In this document: one piece after another, positions 51,654 through 62,817 of the stretch
Numbering within the stretch: position 1 is the stretch's first letter
How the letters are laid out: the number at the start of each line of letters is the position of its first letter
From: Paragonimus westermani
Lineage: Eukaryota > Platyhelminthes > Trematoda > Plagiorchiida > Troglotrematidae
NCBI GenBank assembly: GCA_008508345.1
Contig: QNGE01000884.1
Span: forward strand, 9,418-73,417
DNA length: 64,000 nucleotides
Direction: 5' to 3'
Position numbers and translations under genes: made by a program
Notes under the pieces: model-generated
What the model was told of the DNA's origin: nothing
The model's input: only the letters and a program-made list of their open reading frames with translations
Database searches by the model: none

Positions 51654-53714
51654 CAGATTTGTTTTGAACCGAGCTCGTGGATAAAGCCGGTAGGAAAAGA
51701 TATTCAGTTTAGGAATGCTGACTAAACATCATACTGTCATTAGATAAGTTTGTGTGAACTTTCACCTAATTTACTTGAAGTCATCAAAAAACAACTGGTT
51801 TGGTGTTACTCTTTCAAAATCAGAAAACGTTTGTATCTGCTAGCTCACTGGCGTCGGTTTAGTGTGGTTCAACTTATCGTCTTTTTTGGATCAGGGGAAT
51901 GTAGTCAAAAACGAATTTTTCCCATAAGGACTCTACTGACTTCGGGCTGGGATTAATGATAAACCAAAAATTTGGAGCATGAACCTCCTGAAAAAACTTG
52001 AATGAAATACAGAGAAGGCTAATATCACATACATCTATGTCTAGAGGAATTTCTTTGCATCCTTGAGAGTGTATGGAACAGACCGTTTATGTATATACGC
52101 AGATTAAGAAGAAATATCACATTTGAAATTCATTGCAGATATCTTACACACTTTCAAGACACTGGGTATACGAGTTGCATTTCGAATATTCGGTAACAAC
52201 GGCCTCATTAATGAGCAGTTTTTGATTGTGCGATATTGATTTCACGTTGCAGAATGCGGTTAGCTGATTATGCGGGTACTGTATCATTTAAACGTAACGC
52301 ACCCATTCAGGCTGTTTTTTCTGTGTGTACGACGTTGTTCGTTCAGGTGGCCAGTTATTTGACTGTGTTTGACCATGAACTCGGTTTCCACCTGGTTCAC
52401 AATCCTCTCTATATAAGACGCTACCCATCAATATCGGTAGTTACGAATAACGCCGGATTGGGCTGATTCCAACACGGGATGTTTCACATGTGACATTGGA
52501 AGTTGGAACGTCCTGAAGAAGACCACTGGAAAACGGTATTGTGTGTTTGCATGATAGGACTAACAATGTGATATTGGATTAGTTGATTGACAACATCGCG
52601 TTTACTTGAATCAAGACAACACAACTGTAAACAAAATGCCAGATTATCCGCGTAACAGAGCACTTCGGTAGGCTACGAATGCGGGCGACCTGAATAACGT
52701 TTTGATGTGAAGCTCAGAAACAATCCGGTTTAGTGATATGATGGAGTCAGGATGACTGCAGTTTACGACTGACGTCAGGTATGACATAGTCACCTTTGCC
52801 TGTCTCTTTGCAACTGTGCACACATCAGTCTAGGCCATCCTTCGGTTGTTCGGACTGTAGGTGAACTTTTGGGGATATCCCTTTGCATATAAGAACTAAG
52901 AGCGCTTTTCTTTTCTTGTAAGCTGTCAATGGTTAATGCGCAAAGCAGACGATGTAAACGGAGGGTGAGATCAGAGAACGGACCTCATTTTATGCAAAAC
53001 ACATACTGCAAACAAGTTAAACCGATTAACTCGTTTGATATGTTAATGCCCAGTCGAAACCTTGATAGCTCACATCCTACGGGGAAATATAAATCAGTGG
53101 TCGCCGTCCTGTTGCATGTGTGAACAACAGACAATTCATCTGCCTTGGTGCTGGTAGCAACTACTTGTCTAGTGTAGAGCCCTAAGGTCGGTCGTTTCTG
53201 TAGTTGTTAAGGTCATGTTATATGAACTCTAAAGTTTTGTGTTGGTCGCTGACAAGGCGGAACTAAACACCAACAACTGACGACATTCAACTTCTTCCGA
53301 TATTGATGAATCGGGGCAAAAGAACTCAGATTGTCTAATTAACACTTTCCAAGTTACCCTGTTGTGCTGTCTATTTTCAGAGCATTTTGTATCTCTATCA
53401 TGGATTATTCGGCAGAGCGAAACTTAAAAGATGAAGCTGAAGCTTTCGGGTCATACTGGCAGAAAGACTTTTAATTCACATTAATTCAACACGGAGATGT
53501 TTTTCGTAGATTACCCGTAGTCCAACGCACTTCTGACTCAGGTTCCTGTTGCTCCTCTTAGTTCTGAAAATTAACGCCATTTCTCGCATTTGCTAACCAA
53601 CTGTGGTGAACGGGACGATTCTGCGCATTTGAATTTCAAGGTGATCGGGCAGACTGAATAATCTTCACACGGAGTTGCAGATGAGTGCTTACATAGTGTC
53701 ATTTGGCTATGCCT

Positions 53715-53890
53715 AGTATGGGCCTACCGAAATTGTAATTAGCAAGCTTGGCTCACAATCACGACGGCTGGGGCGAAACTTCCGGGCAGCAGAAAGATAT
53801 GCACTATTGATTGTCTCGGTCAGGCGCAAAACTGCAGCCAGGTGTTTTCCTGCGAAGTGGGCCACTTGAAAAGTGCACCTGAACTCAAAG
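53715..53890 (+). mobile_element. tRNA-derived SINE, old copy
   Basis: GGCTCACAATCACGACGGC, then a degenerate B box and AGATATGCACTATTGA align with the family head and body. Further blocks continue with substitutions. The hammerhead core has decayed to TTGATTG. Confidence 0.5.
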
Positions 53891-54103
53891 AGTTCTATCA
53901 AATTTAGGCGGTGTTTACTATGTACTAGCCTAATCCAGGGGACAGCAAACTATAAGTATTTCGAAGAAGCAACTAAGACCACGTATCGTATGACATTTGA
54001 AACAACGTTATCTCCGTCAATTAACCACGCCAAAACTAGTTAAGATGTTTGATTCACAGCGCTCTGCCGGGCATCTTGTAAGAGGTGACCTTGAGAGGTA
54101 TTA

Positions 54104-54335
54104 AAATACTGATGAATAGTACGGGATTTTGGTTTGTACAATTTAAACAAAACCCATGTATGATGGTGGCTGCACATTCCCGTGAATTCTCCGTCATCCC
54201 CTTTCAAAAAGAGGCTTTAGATTCGAACTTCACTGTTGTTAGAGCTCTTCACTACGGAATTCCCTTTTCACAGCCGGGATTACGTCTGTCATGTTTTCAC
54301 GAATCAACCGTGTTCGCCACCGCTCCGCTGGTCTC
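54104..54335 (-). mobile_element. tRNA-derived SINE, near full-length copy (about 232 bp)
   Basis: Read on the minus strand: head GAGCGGTGGCGAACACGG with B box region ACGTAATCCCGGCTGTG, body GAGCTCTAACAACAGTGAAG, a TCAAAAAGAGGC-type block (reversed CCTTTCAAAAAGAGGC on plus), and a tail ending ACTATTCATCAGTATT. It gives the best estimate of family length. The hammerhead core is mutated. Confidence 0.65.
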
Positions 54336-54558
54336 AAATCAAACAAGTCATACGTGAACGATCAACCGTGTTCGTTGACAAATAATGCTCAGACTGTTTG
54401 ATCGACTCACCGAGAGGCAAGAGCTGTTTACTTCACGAAAACCTTCACATTGTTGAGTGATATTCTGATTACCGTTGAAAAGTAAAGGATTTTATAAGAT
54501 ATCCGCACCAAATGTAGTACGAATGAAGTTGAATAGTTTGGGCGTCGTGTTTAACATG

Positions 54559-54730
54559 TTATTGATGAACAGATTGGGAATAACACAACGTTTCGAGCAA
54601 GTTGTAATACTCTACGTTTCAACCACCTCGGGTGGCCTTCCTCAGGAGTAAGGCCACCCGAGGTGGTTGAAACGTAGAGTATTACAACTTGCTCGAAACG
54701 TTGTGTTATTCTCAATCTGTTTATCAGTAA
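54559..54730. repeat. Near-perfect palindrome, 81 bp arms
   Basis: Arms 54559-54639 and 54650-54730 are reverse complements with 3 mismatches, all near the outer ends. The 10 nt spacer is CCTCAGGAGT. The arm sequence (TGGTTGAAACGTAGAG, GCTCGAAACGTTGTG) looks like the hammerhead-bearing terminal region of a PLE, which I infer it to be. Confidence 0.9.
54608..54650 (-). ncRNA. Hammerhead-like ribozyme motif spanning the palindrome centre
   Basis: On the minus strand: stem I TACTC, core CTGAGGA (position 7 is free), stem II AGGCCACC/GGTGGTT with loop CGA and one bulge, GAAA, self-complementary stem III ACGT, cleavage after GTA, then GAGTA closing stem I with 5 pairs. The opposite arm lacks the first core block, so only one strand carries the motif. 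Confidence 0.6.
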
Positions 54731-57700
54731 AGGATTTTCGATTACATAAATTAAAAATCATTCAAGACTGACCACAGTTTTTGGCTCCTTTTGATAAGAA
54801 GCACTGCACTGGAGGTTTGCTCTTATTAGAATAAACTGCGAGCAAATTTTAGCAGTGAATTTTTACGTCAGCTTCCTTCTCCCTAGACCTACTATTTATT
54901 ATTTGAACCTTTTATATTATTGTAGCTTCTGGGATGGCTCACAATGTCGTCATCTTTCAGACATTATGCCCAACGGTTTGTGGCAACCGAACCCAGTCCT
55001 GAGCCTGAACGGTTTATGACGCTGTGAACGCTCGGTCTTCTCCAACTTACGTAAAATTGCTCCAACTATTAAACAAAGTTGCCAGATTTATGTTTTTTAG
55101 TGATCGATACCGAACATATGTTTTGATGAATGTTAATCAGTTTTAATTTTTGAGCAAAAGTCCCCTCTGGTCGGCTTTCGTGACAGTCCGAGTGAATGAC
55201 TGAGGTTCATCAAAACGTCAGAGTTGCATGTTAGTTTACTTTAATCATGCATTTTTGCGTTCACGTAGGTAATTACTTTTTTTCAATAACATCACTGTCA
55301 TGGTTTGTCATTAGGTGTGTATTGCACTGAAATTAATCTTAAGACTAGGTACTTGCCAGAATCAGTCGGCCAAAAACGAATTTAACTCAATAGCCAGATT
55401 GCTTAGTTGTCCGATTAGTGAAGCACGATAAATGTTCAGGCCGATTTTCACATACCCAGCAGTCAGCTGGGATGTAAAAACCATTGAAACCAGTGACATA
55501 TGGGGAATTTCACTGAATCAAAACACACTGGAGGGGTAAAAAATACTGTATACTTTTCTGACTTTAGGTCAACGGTTACTCGTGGAAGTTCCCAAAGTGA
55601 TACGGAATCAACCAAGAGAAACAGATCTGACACACTTTGGCAATTCGCTTTGAAAAACAAAATTCATTAACACTAATGATCATTCTACGCCTCACCACTA
55701 ACAAACAAGTGGATGGGACATACGGAATGTGGGCGGACAGCCACTCAACAGCTCGCTTGCCCTCACCAAAATAATCAACACTCATTAACCGATCTGTCCA
55801 GATGGCAAAATTGAGTGTTACGAAATGTGGAATTCTGGCTGAAAGGAGGAAAACGTAAACCTAGCCCCAGATATAGTAGATCAATTTTATAACCTTATGT
55901 GTTCGGCCTTTCATGAACTGAATTACAGAGGTTTCATCAGGTAATTGTTCTTCAGTGTCATTGCCGAGCCAAAACGAGGTAGATTAAACAACGAGTAATG
56001 TTACTTATAGGAGAGCTTTGGTTTCACTAAGACTTTGTAGGAATCGAAGAAATCTGTAGACCAAATAATTAGCGAGCGCGTAGATGTCTCATCAAGGAGA
56101 CAACCGTTTGCCCAAACCTGGATGTGCTGTCAGGGTGTTCATTGGTTTCAAGGATCCACGGTCATAGCGTGAAGAGTTAAATCAGGGGTTCCCAAACTCA
56201 TCGTCTACTTAATTTCCCAAATGTGGCGTCAGTCCTTCCTTAGTCTCTTGAAGACAACGATATAAACCCTCTAACTCATTATACGACATATCAAGAAGAT
56301 CGGTTTTCAGAACTAGCTTTGTGGAACATGAATTGTTTTTGGACATGGCTTCAGTGAAGGTGTGACCCTCGGTCCTGATATTGTCAGTGCTTCAGAGAAT
56401 GGTTTCTAACGACATAGTCGCACAATAGGTCAGTCAAACGCCGCCTAGCGCAAACAGTTTCTTGTCAAGGCAGCAGATGCAGATCAGCCAACTGCATCGC
56501 CACCGGTCAAATTGCGAGAAGAAAAGCTGTGTAAAAGTTAAGTGGCCACATAACTTGAAACGGTGAGAACTGAACACATTTAACAACAATAGGCATAATG
56601 CTCAGTCCATGTTCACAAAAAATATGGTGGATGAGCTCGTTATATAATCTTACCAGCTAATCAACATTAGGCCGAAATTTATTCGGATGCAATGTGAGAC
56701 AGTACTGTGAAATCAGAAGTGCCAGTCTACTTCTTTATTAACGATTTTCTATGCCCACAGGGATAATATCGCCCAATTTTGAAAACAGAGGGTTGGGCAA
56801 GCGAGTCCGTCTAAAAATTAGAATTCACAGGTAAAAGAAGGTGAGTGTTACCCACTGAGGTATGCGGGTTATCGGTATAAATATTCCGTACATTTTCAAA
56901 TGCTGCACCGATGACAACAGGTAGAATCTACAGGCTATATGACTCGTTTAATGACTGGTGCAACTAAACGAAGTCTAATGTGCTCCACGAGATTTTGCTA
57001 GAAAACAACTGAATGGGTAAATCTGAGCTAGGTTACTGTGGAGTTTCAGAAATTTATAGATTTTTTCTAATGTTCAGAGTGAACGTTAAATATCGTGCAG
57101 AGGTGTAAACATTACCTGGGTTTTCTTATCCTAGAGATATTTTGACTGTTTCAGAATCTTATAAAATTGAGCATGTGAATTATTTGGGTTATTTTAAAGA
57201 CGTCTTAACAATTGGGCGTTCACTTAGTTGGTTGCGGTAGTGATATACTTACTGAATGGACTGGTAATTCTCTCCATCAAAGAACACCCTGCTGCCCAAG
57301 AAGTATACACTTTCCATGGGTGTTTTGTTCTTTAGAAGGACATTTACTGTTTGTCTCAACTGCTCGAAAGCAGCAGTAAGTCATACATTCATCTGAACTC
57401 CCACATACTATGCTTTATCACTGTCAGATGATTCAGAAAACATCATACCAAGCTCAGAACGATGCCTGACAACCAACATCTTTTCAAGGGTTCACAGTAC
57501 TTTAAATTCGTGAGAACAGCCTTGGTGAGACCTTGGTAACATGCTTGAATACACGCCTTATTTGTTGGTTTTTACAATTCGGAATTACTTCATTTCGTAC
57601 CTGACAGTCGCACTGATTAAGTAAACTGCCCCCTATCCATGCAAATACGTGTTAGCGTTCATTAAAGGTGTTTGTTGTCGAAGGAGTAGATATTACATAT

Positions 57701-60677
57701 TCGACTGCGACGTGCGAGCTCTACTCATTAGATTGTTCGTGTTCAAATCAGGATTAGTACTAATGAGATTGTTCACTGGGGTGAACTAGGTAGACGGTCA
57801 ACTGACTGCAGTACCTAAATGAAACTGTAACTGTTGGTCAAGTTTCACTGCGATACTTTCAAAAACGGCATGCCTGATTCGAGGACATTAGATTAAAATA
57901 ATGAGTACCAACCGAACCATCGCCTCATCGACTAAATCCTGAAGTGAATTTATGCACTATAATAAACCTGGTTGGGGCGAGCAGCTGGATTAGGGGCGTA
58001 ACAGATGAACGTAGAACTGGGGTTTTTTAAGTTCAATGAGCGGATTTAGTAGCGAGAACAGCACGGATTTTTGGCCTGCATACAGCCGCTGCATACTGAT
58101 ACGGGGACACATCCTAAGGTAGTCACTACAGGTTTTGCGGAGCTATAATGAGATAAATATTACTCAAGTAATCCGTTGCGCATTTTATAATAACAGTCGG
58201 GTGGTTAACCAGTGATAATTTATGTGACTTAGATCAATCTGACCTCTAGAACAGTGATAAAATCCAACTCTCCATGTGGGTCAATCCATTTCAAATGAGG
58301 CTGGACCAATGACACAATAGATAAAAGCTTACTTCGACCAGGTTTAGGATGTGGCTGCCAAGCTTGTCAGACAGATGATATTTTCTCCAAAAATGAGACA
58401 GCCCCAGGAGTGATTCAAGTTGTTCTCTCATTGGAGGAATTCTCCCTAGAAATTGATCAACCATTCCGCTTACAAAACATTACGAAACATTCTGCCTATT
58501 TGTTGTTGCTGCTTAGAAATCAGTTCAATGATATCTGGTTCATCTAATTTTTTGGCACCTTTACGAGGTTGCTGACATTTTTTAGTTTAGGCACAGTATC
58601 CCAAGGAGAAATGAATGCGGCCCTTCGTGTGTAATCAAAAGTTTCAACATCCCAGTTGGCCTAACCTGAGGTCCTGGTTTGATTTCTGTATCACCTGTGT
58701 TATTAGTCTTCCCACTTGATTCACTAAAATGTGAAACCCAGTGTGAATTTATTGCCTTATTTGTGTTGATCCTTCTAACAGCTGAGGCGGTTCACACATT
58801 TCAGTAGGCATTTAGCAACAGTCTACCTCAATAAAGCTGTATAACTTTTTTCGTCTTTCTATCACACTGTACCAGAAGACTCATGACGTCGCATAACCCT
58901 TCTGGTTTTCTAACAGTTGCCTCGCCTAAACATAAACGCCGTTCACCTAAACATAGCAATAAACATGTATCACTGCAAACACAGTCAGGATATTCTAGCC
59001 GGAATACTTCTTGGTATTTTCAACAGTACCATACATAGATGTCCGTAAATAATATCGTCCTACTGGCAATAGCATTACTGTTAGGCTAGCTCTTCAATCA
59101 ACTTACGGGGCCAGATCTACGCTGGAGGCTTCTTTTGCATGTGTATCCTAGCTGGTGGTTGTACATAACTGAATCATATCTTAAATTGCTGCTGTAAGTC
59201 AGTTTGAGATGATTTCGCTAAAAATAAGAGCATCCTTGTTTCAGCTTCCAAATTAAAATCAGCGAGTGAGCACATGTTGTAGAGACACTATTGATTTGCC
59301 GGCCACATTTTTACTGATGAATCCGTAATACGACTGACATAAAAATTTATCAGTTAGAAATTAGTATTAGGCGTATTAACTATAATGCCCCTGTCGCTGG
59401 AAGCGTTTTATCCACTATGGTTCAAATGACCATCATTACGGGGTTGTACGGATTATTTTTTCAGTTGGATGGATTATTTGCGAGGGTGCTTCCTCCGAAA
59501 ACTGGTTACACTGACCTGAACAAAAAGCCAGTCACAGAGGTATGTCAGTCCTCTAGTGACCGATGACAAATATTACCATATTCAATGCAAAGCCCTCCAG
59601 AATAACCGTACGTTGATACTCATTCACTGAAGAGCTCGCTAAAGCTGCAGTGTTACACAGCTTGCCGATCAAAACCATTACTAGTTAATCGTATGTAACC
59701 GTTATGATGTCCTGTCACCCGAGAGATTTATTGTTGTAAACCGAACCACACCAGAAATATACCACAGCTTCGAATCTAGTTGTAAATTTTGAGCAGACCA
59801 AATCCCATGTGCCGCTGCAGCTCATCTGCTCAGTCACAATACCTTGCTATTAGCATATGGTTTGCTTGTCAGCAGCTTGTCAAAAACTCTAACTAAATGA
59901 GAAAGTCATAATCCACTGTGAATGACTCTCCATTTGTATCACTCGAGTTACCGACTAATTACCAGCATGTGAATCTGCTAATCAGCAAGTTGACTGAATT
60001 CACTATGTTTCAATGTAGTGGAGAGTTGCGCTGATCGAAAGGTTATAGATTTAAGCTCACAGGACACTCAGTGACTTTTCGCTCGTGTCGATCAGCAAGA
60101 CTGTAATTTACTCACCAAAGGTTTAGTGTGTAATACGAATATCAGATCAACTGAACCCGTCCTCATGTTCCTAGTGAACCGTTGAACCTTCAACAAGATT
60201 AAATAAGATACGAGTGGTTTAAACACGTGTAATTTTACAACTTTAGTTATTAAAAAGTGTGACTATGCACAGCAGATAATGTCTTGAAGCCGACCAGTCG
60301 AATGTGGTGAAGTGATTCCTGGTGTTTGCAGCTCCGGTGTGTTTAACTGGTCCACTCTTAGCATCGGGCTGGTGAGAAGAAAGCACCTCATGATGTGTTT
60401 TGTGTTTTTTGCTAAAGAAAAATATTCGTCGTTTTTACTTTGTTTGGAAAAGTTTGTATCCCGTAGTTTGTTTTAATCAACAGCAGCAACATGATGGTTC
60501 TGTTGCTATTATCACAGGTCATCACTTTCAGGCAGTTTTGGCTAACCGAGCAGATGTGATTATTTGGAAACGTTCAGTTTGTTGACAAAGGATTTTTGAT
60601 CAGATCATGCTTAATAACCAGCAAAACAGCTAGAGTTCAACTCCTAGTTAAGTCAAGGCTACTAATCGGCGGTGGGT

Positions 60678-60683
60678 TTTATT
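60678..60683 (-). promoter_or_regulatory. Candidate polyadenylation signal AATAAA
   Basis: AATAAA on the minus strand lies about 165 nt downstream of the terminal-exon stop at 60846. The position is plausible for the unrecognised gene, but the hexamer is common in AT-rich DNA. Confidence 0.35.
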
Positions 60684-60845
60684 GAAAGAACGAGTTCGTC
60701 CCTGGTACGCGAGCGCACGTCGAGACAAACCTGAGTGCAAATACTGTTTTCTAACTCGTAATCATCAAGGTATTCGACCGTTCAACAGGATTTAAAACAA
60801 AATAAACGAACAGATTCCAAAAATGCCCGAACATGCTCATTTAAA

Positions 60846-61244
60846 CTACCGGTAGCGGCAAAAACGACAGCAATAATGAAAAAGTGACTGACATTGTCCA
60901 GGTTTTCCTCGGTTTGCTGCGTTCCACGTTAGTTGGTCCTGCTTTAGTGTTTCTCTGCCACTCTTAGTTTGCGTGGCATCGATCGGTTGGAACAACGGTT
61001 GCAGAGCCTGATTCGCATTTTCCTCATCATCAACGCGATAGACCGGTCTTGAGGTGAGCATTATGGAGGTCCGCGTGATGGTGGTGGTGGTGGCGGCGGT
61101 AGAGCTTGTTTTCCAGTCGACTGCATTTTTACTCACACTGGTTTTAGTGTCCATCATCTGTATTTCCTCGATCATTTTGTCAGGTCCTGTCCAGGCTGAC
61201 TCATTCATACGCATATTTTGGGCTAGTTTCATCTCAGAAGATGG
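60846..61244 (-). CDS. Unrecognised gene, terminal exon D
   Basis: The acceptor is GTTTTCACAG before CCATCTTCT. The exon has 132 codons, then TAG at 60846-60848. The peptide is hydrophilic, with Met-rich, Thr-rich (TAATTTTITRTS) and Gln-rich stretches, as expected of a disordered C-terminal tail, and ends CCRFCRYR. The last part could be intron read-through if a donor inside it is used. Confidence 0.5.
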   Translation of the reverse strand, partial: PSSEMKLAQNMRMNESAWTGPDKMIEEIQMMDTKTSVSKNAVDWKTSSTAATTTTITRTSIMLTSRPVYRVDDEENANQALQPLFQPIDATQTKSGRETLKQDQLTWNAANRGKPGQCQSLFHYCCRFCRYR

Positions 61245-62817
61245 CTGTGAAAACAGGAAACAGTCAGTGTAGTTTGTGAATGAAGTGCCACTTCTTTAAA
61301 AAGAGCAAAATCAATCACGTATAACGAGCCGCTCAACAACCACTATATTCAGATAAGGGTTTTAATTAATCCTTCATACCAATAATCAATCTAATAAGGT
61401 TAGCTTGACTTATAATTGAAACTTCAGAAACTAAAATGTTTTTTTGAAAAAAATGTACGTGGCCAAATTTTAACAAGAGAAGAAGGCTTTTTACCGAGAT
61501 GGGAGTAAACTTCCGTACAAACATCAATGTTATTGAACAAAGTGTGGACTGAGCACGAAATACTGTCAGATTTTGCGGCAGATTCAAGATCAAAGTCTCT
61601 CTAAAACAGTCGGAGAACAGGTGACTTACATGCTATTAACGTCCGTACCATGATAGCTTATAGATAATAAGAGATTGTCGCGTAGATTTCACATTTTCGA
61701 ATGCATGTCATTTAACCCATTCCAAGAAGAAAAATTAAACCCGAGTTTTTTTCTGACTTGAGCTCATCAGTATTGCAAATATTCTTTGTACAGCCGGACG
61801 TGCTTTCATGAGGCAACCTTGTTGGTCACTGCGCTACAGACCTTACGTTTCGCACAACTACATTATCTTGCGAAAACGATCAGTCTTATTCATTTGCGTC
61901 TAATGCCAACATTGGTTGATTCAAAAGGAACCGTACCTTTCCGGCATTTTTATTCTTTTTCCCGTCTGAATTTTTTGATACCTTTATTTTATTCTTCCAG
62001 CTGTAATATTTGCCGTCCTGCTTTGCTGGTCCGCACTCACTCATGTAGAAGATTTCACCATCAGCAGAGATAAGACGATAACCTAATGGAAACACTCATG
62101 TATAACATACATTTGGGAGTGTGACTGTCATCAGACCACAGCTGAAACTTGTGTATAACGTTTCAGTATTGTCATTATATGAAAAGTGAACAACTGTGTG
62201 CACAGAAGCTAAGGTTTAGTAACTGCTTCGGCTTCACTGCCTACGTTTCAGTTCCACCATTCTGTCCGGAACAGTGCAAATATCCTCGATGCTGCTACTC
62301 CACCGGACCAAGTGCCTTGCGTGTGCAAACCAGCTGGTCTGCAGCTATCGATCAGGGAACGACCGACAAGTGGTAACTGAAGCGAGCAAGTACGTCGTGA
62401 CTCAAAAGTCAAACGTTAATTGCAGCAAAACATGATATCCTTTTCTATTCATAGCAAATAAAGAGGTTAGTGTTACCACTGAAAATTGGTCTTGATGACC
62501 GTCGAAACTGTTGTGTTCAAGATAAGAATAATTTGACAACATTCACCAACATACAATCATTGCAGGTTATACGAGATTGGGCAACTGACCACTCTAGTTG
62601 AATTAACAACTTTTCAAACAGACGGTGTGGAAGAACTTGTGGATACAAATCACAAGTGTGTTATTCGTGGGACACTTACTGCAGTCAGTTGCAATTCCTT
62701 TGCCTAAATGAGAAGACAAACTATCCTGAGACAGACATTGACATACTTTCCAGAATTTTGTCAAAACATCATACCAAGACGTTTTGATGGAATCGCGCAA
62801 CTCCGGATACTCCATTG
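60846..62817 (-). CDS. 3' end of an unrecognised gene, four spliced exons
   Basis: Four exons on the minus strand join without phase conflict: 62747-62817 (phase 1 in, 0 out), 62245-62344 (0 in, 1 out), 61937-62082 (1 in, 0 out) and 60846-61244 (0 in, stop). The joined peptide of about 237 residues starts MEYPELRDSIKTSWYDVLTK and continues with SWFAHARHLVRWSSS. It then has a lysine-rich segment (WKNKIKVS, DGKKNKNAGK), a Thr-rich run, and a Cys/Arg-rich end (CCRFCRYR). No helix long enough to span a membrane is visible. I do not recognise the family. An AATAAA lies about 165 nt after the stop. Upstream exons lie beyond 62817, possibly beyond the window. Expression is unproven. Confidence 0.55.
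61738..61843 (-). mobile_element. tRNA-derived SINE, head and start of body
   Basis: The minus-strand head GTAGCGCAGTGACCAACAAG, then TTGCCTCATGAAAGC, then a body start AATACTGATGAGCTCAAG. The core block CTGATGA matches the ideal hammerhead, but stem II and what follows are disrupted. It lies in the last intron of the unrecognised gene, in the sense of that gene. Confidence 0.65.
61937..62082 (-). CDS. Unrecognised gene, exon C
   Basis: The acceptor is CCATTAG and the donor GGAAAG followed by GTACGG. The exon is 146 nt (2 nt plus 48 codons). It encodes YRLISADGEIFYMSECG, then PAKQDGKYYSWKNK and a lysine-rich end. The first codon is completed by the C left over from exon B, giving Arg. Confidence 0.55.
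62245..62344 (-). CDS. Unrecognised gene, exon B
   Basis: The acceptor is GATCGATAG and the donor GAAAC followed by GTAGGC. The exon is 100 nt (33 codons plus 1 nt). It encodes LQTSWFAHARHLVRWSSS, then IEDICTVPDRMVELK. The phase-0 start and phase-1 end match both neighbouring exons, which is the main evidence that it is real. A longer open frame on the plus strand overlaps it. Confidence 0.5.
62747..62817 (-). CDS. Unrecognised gene, exon A
   Basis: The acceptor is CTTCCTTTTTATACAG, an excellent pyrimidine tract, and the donor is TGGAAA followed by GTATGT. The exon is 71 nt and encodes MEYPELRDSIKTSWYDVLTK then FWK after a split first codon. It is rich in aromatic and charged residues and reads like real protein. 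Confidence 0.5.

Larger units (their letters stand above)
50455..60677. other. Region between the two genes
   Basis: It contains the PLE copy (51077-51653), two SINEs (53715-53890 and 54104-54335) and the large palindrome (54559-54730). The real synaptotagmin promoter and first exon may lie here. Nothing recognised in 51654-53714 or 54731-60677. Confidence 0.7.

Noticed and set aside
59315..59345. CTGATGAATCCGTAATACGA, considered as a hammerhead
   Set aside because: GAAA and stem III are absent.
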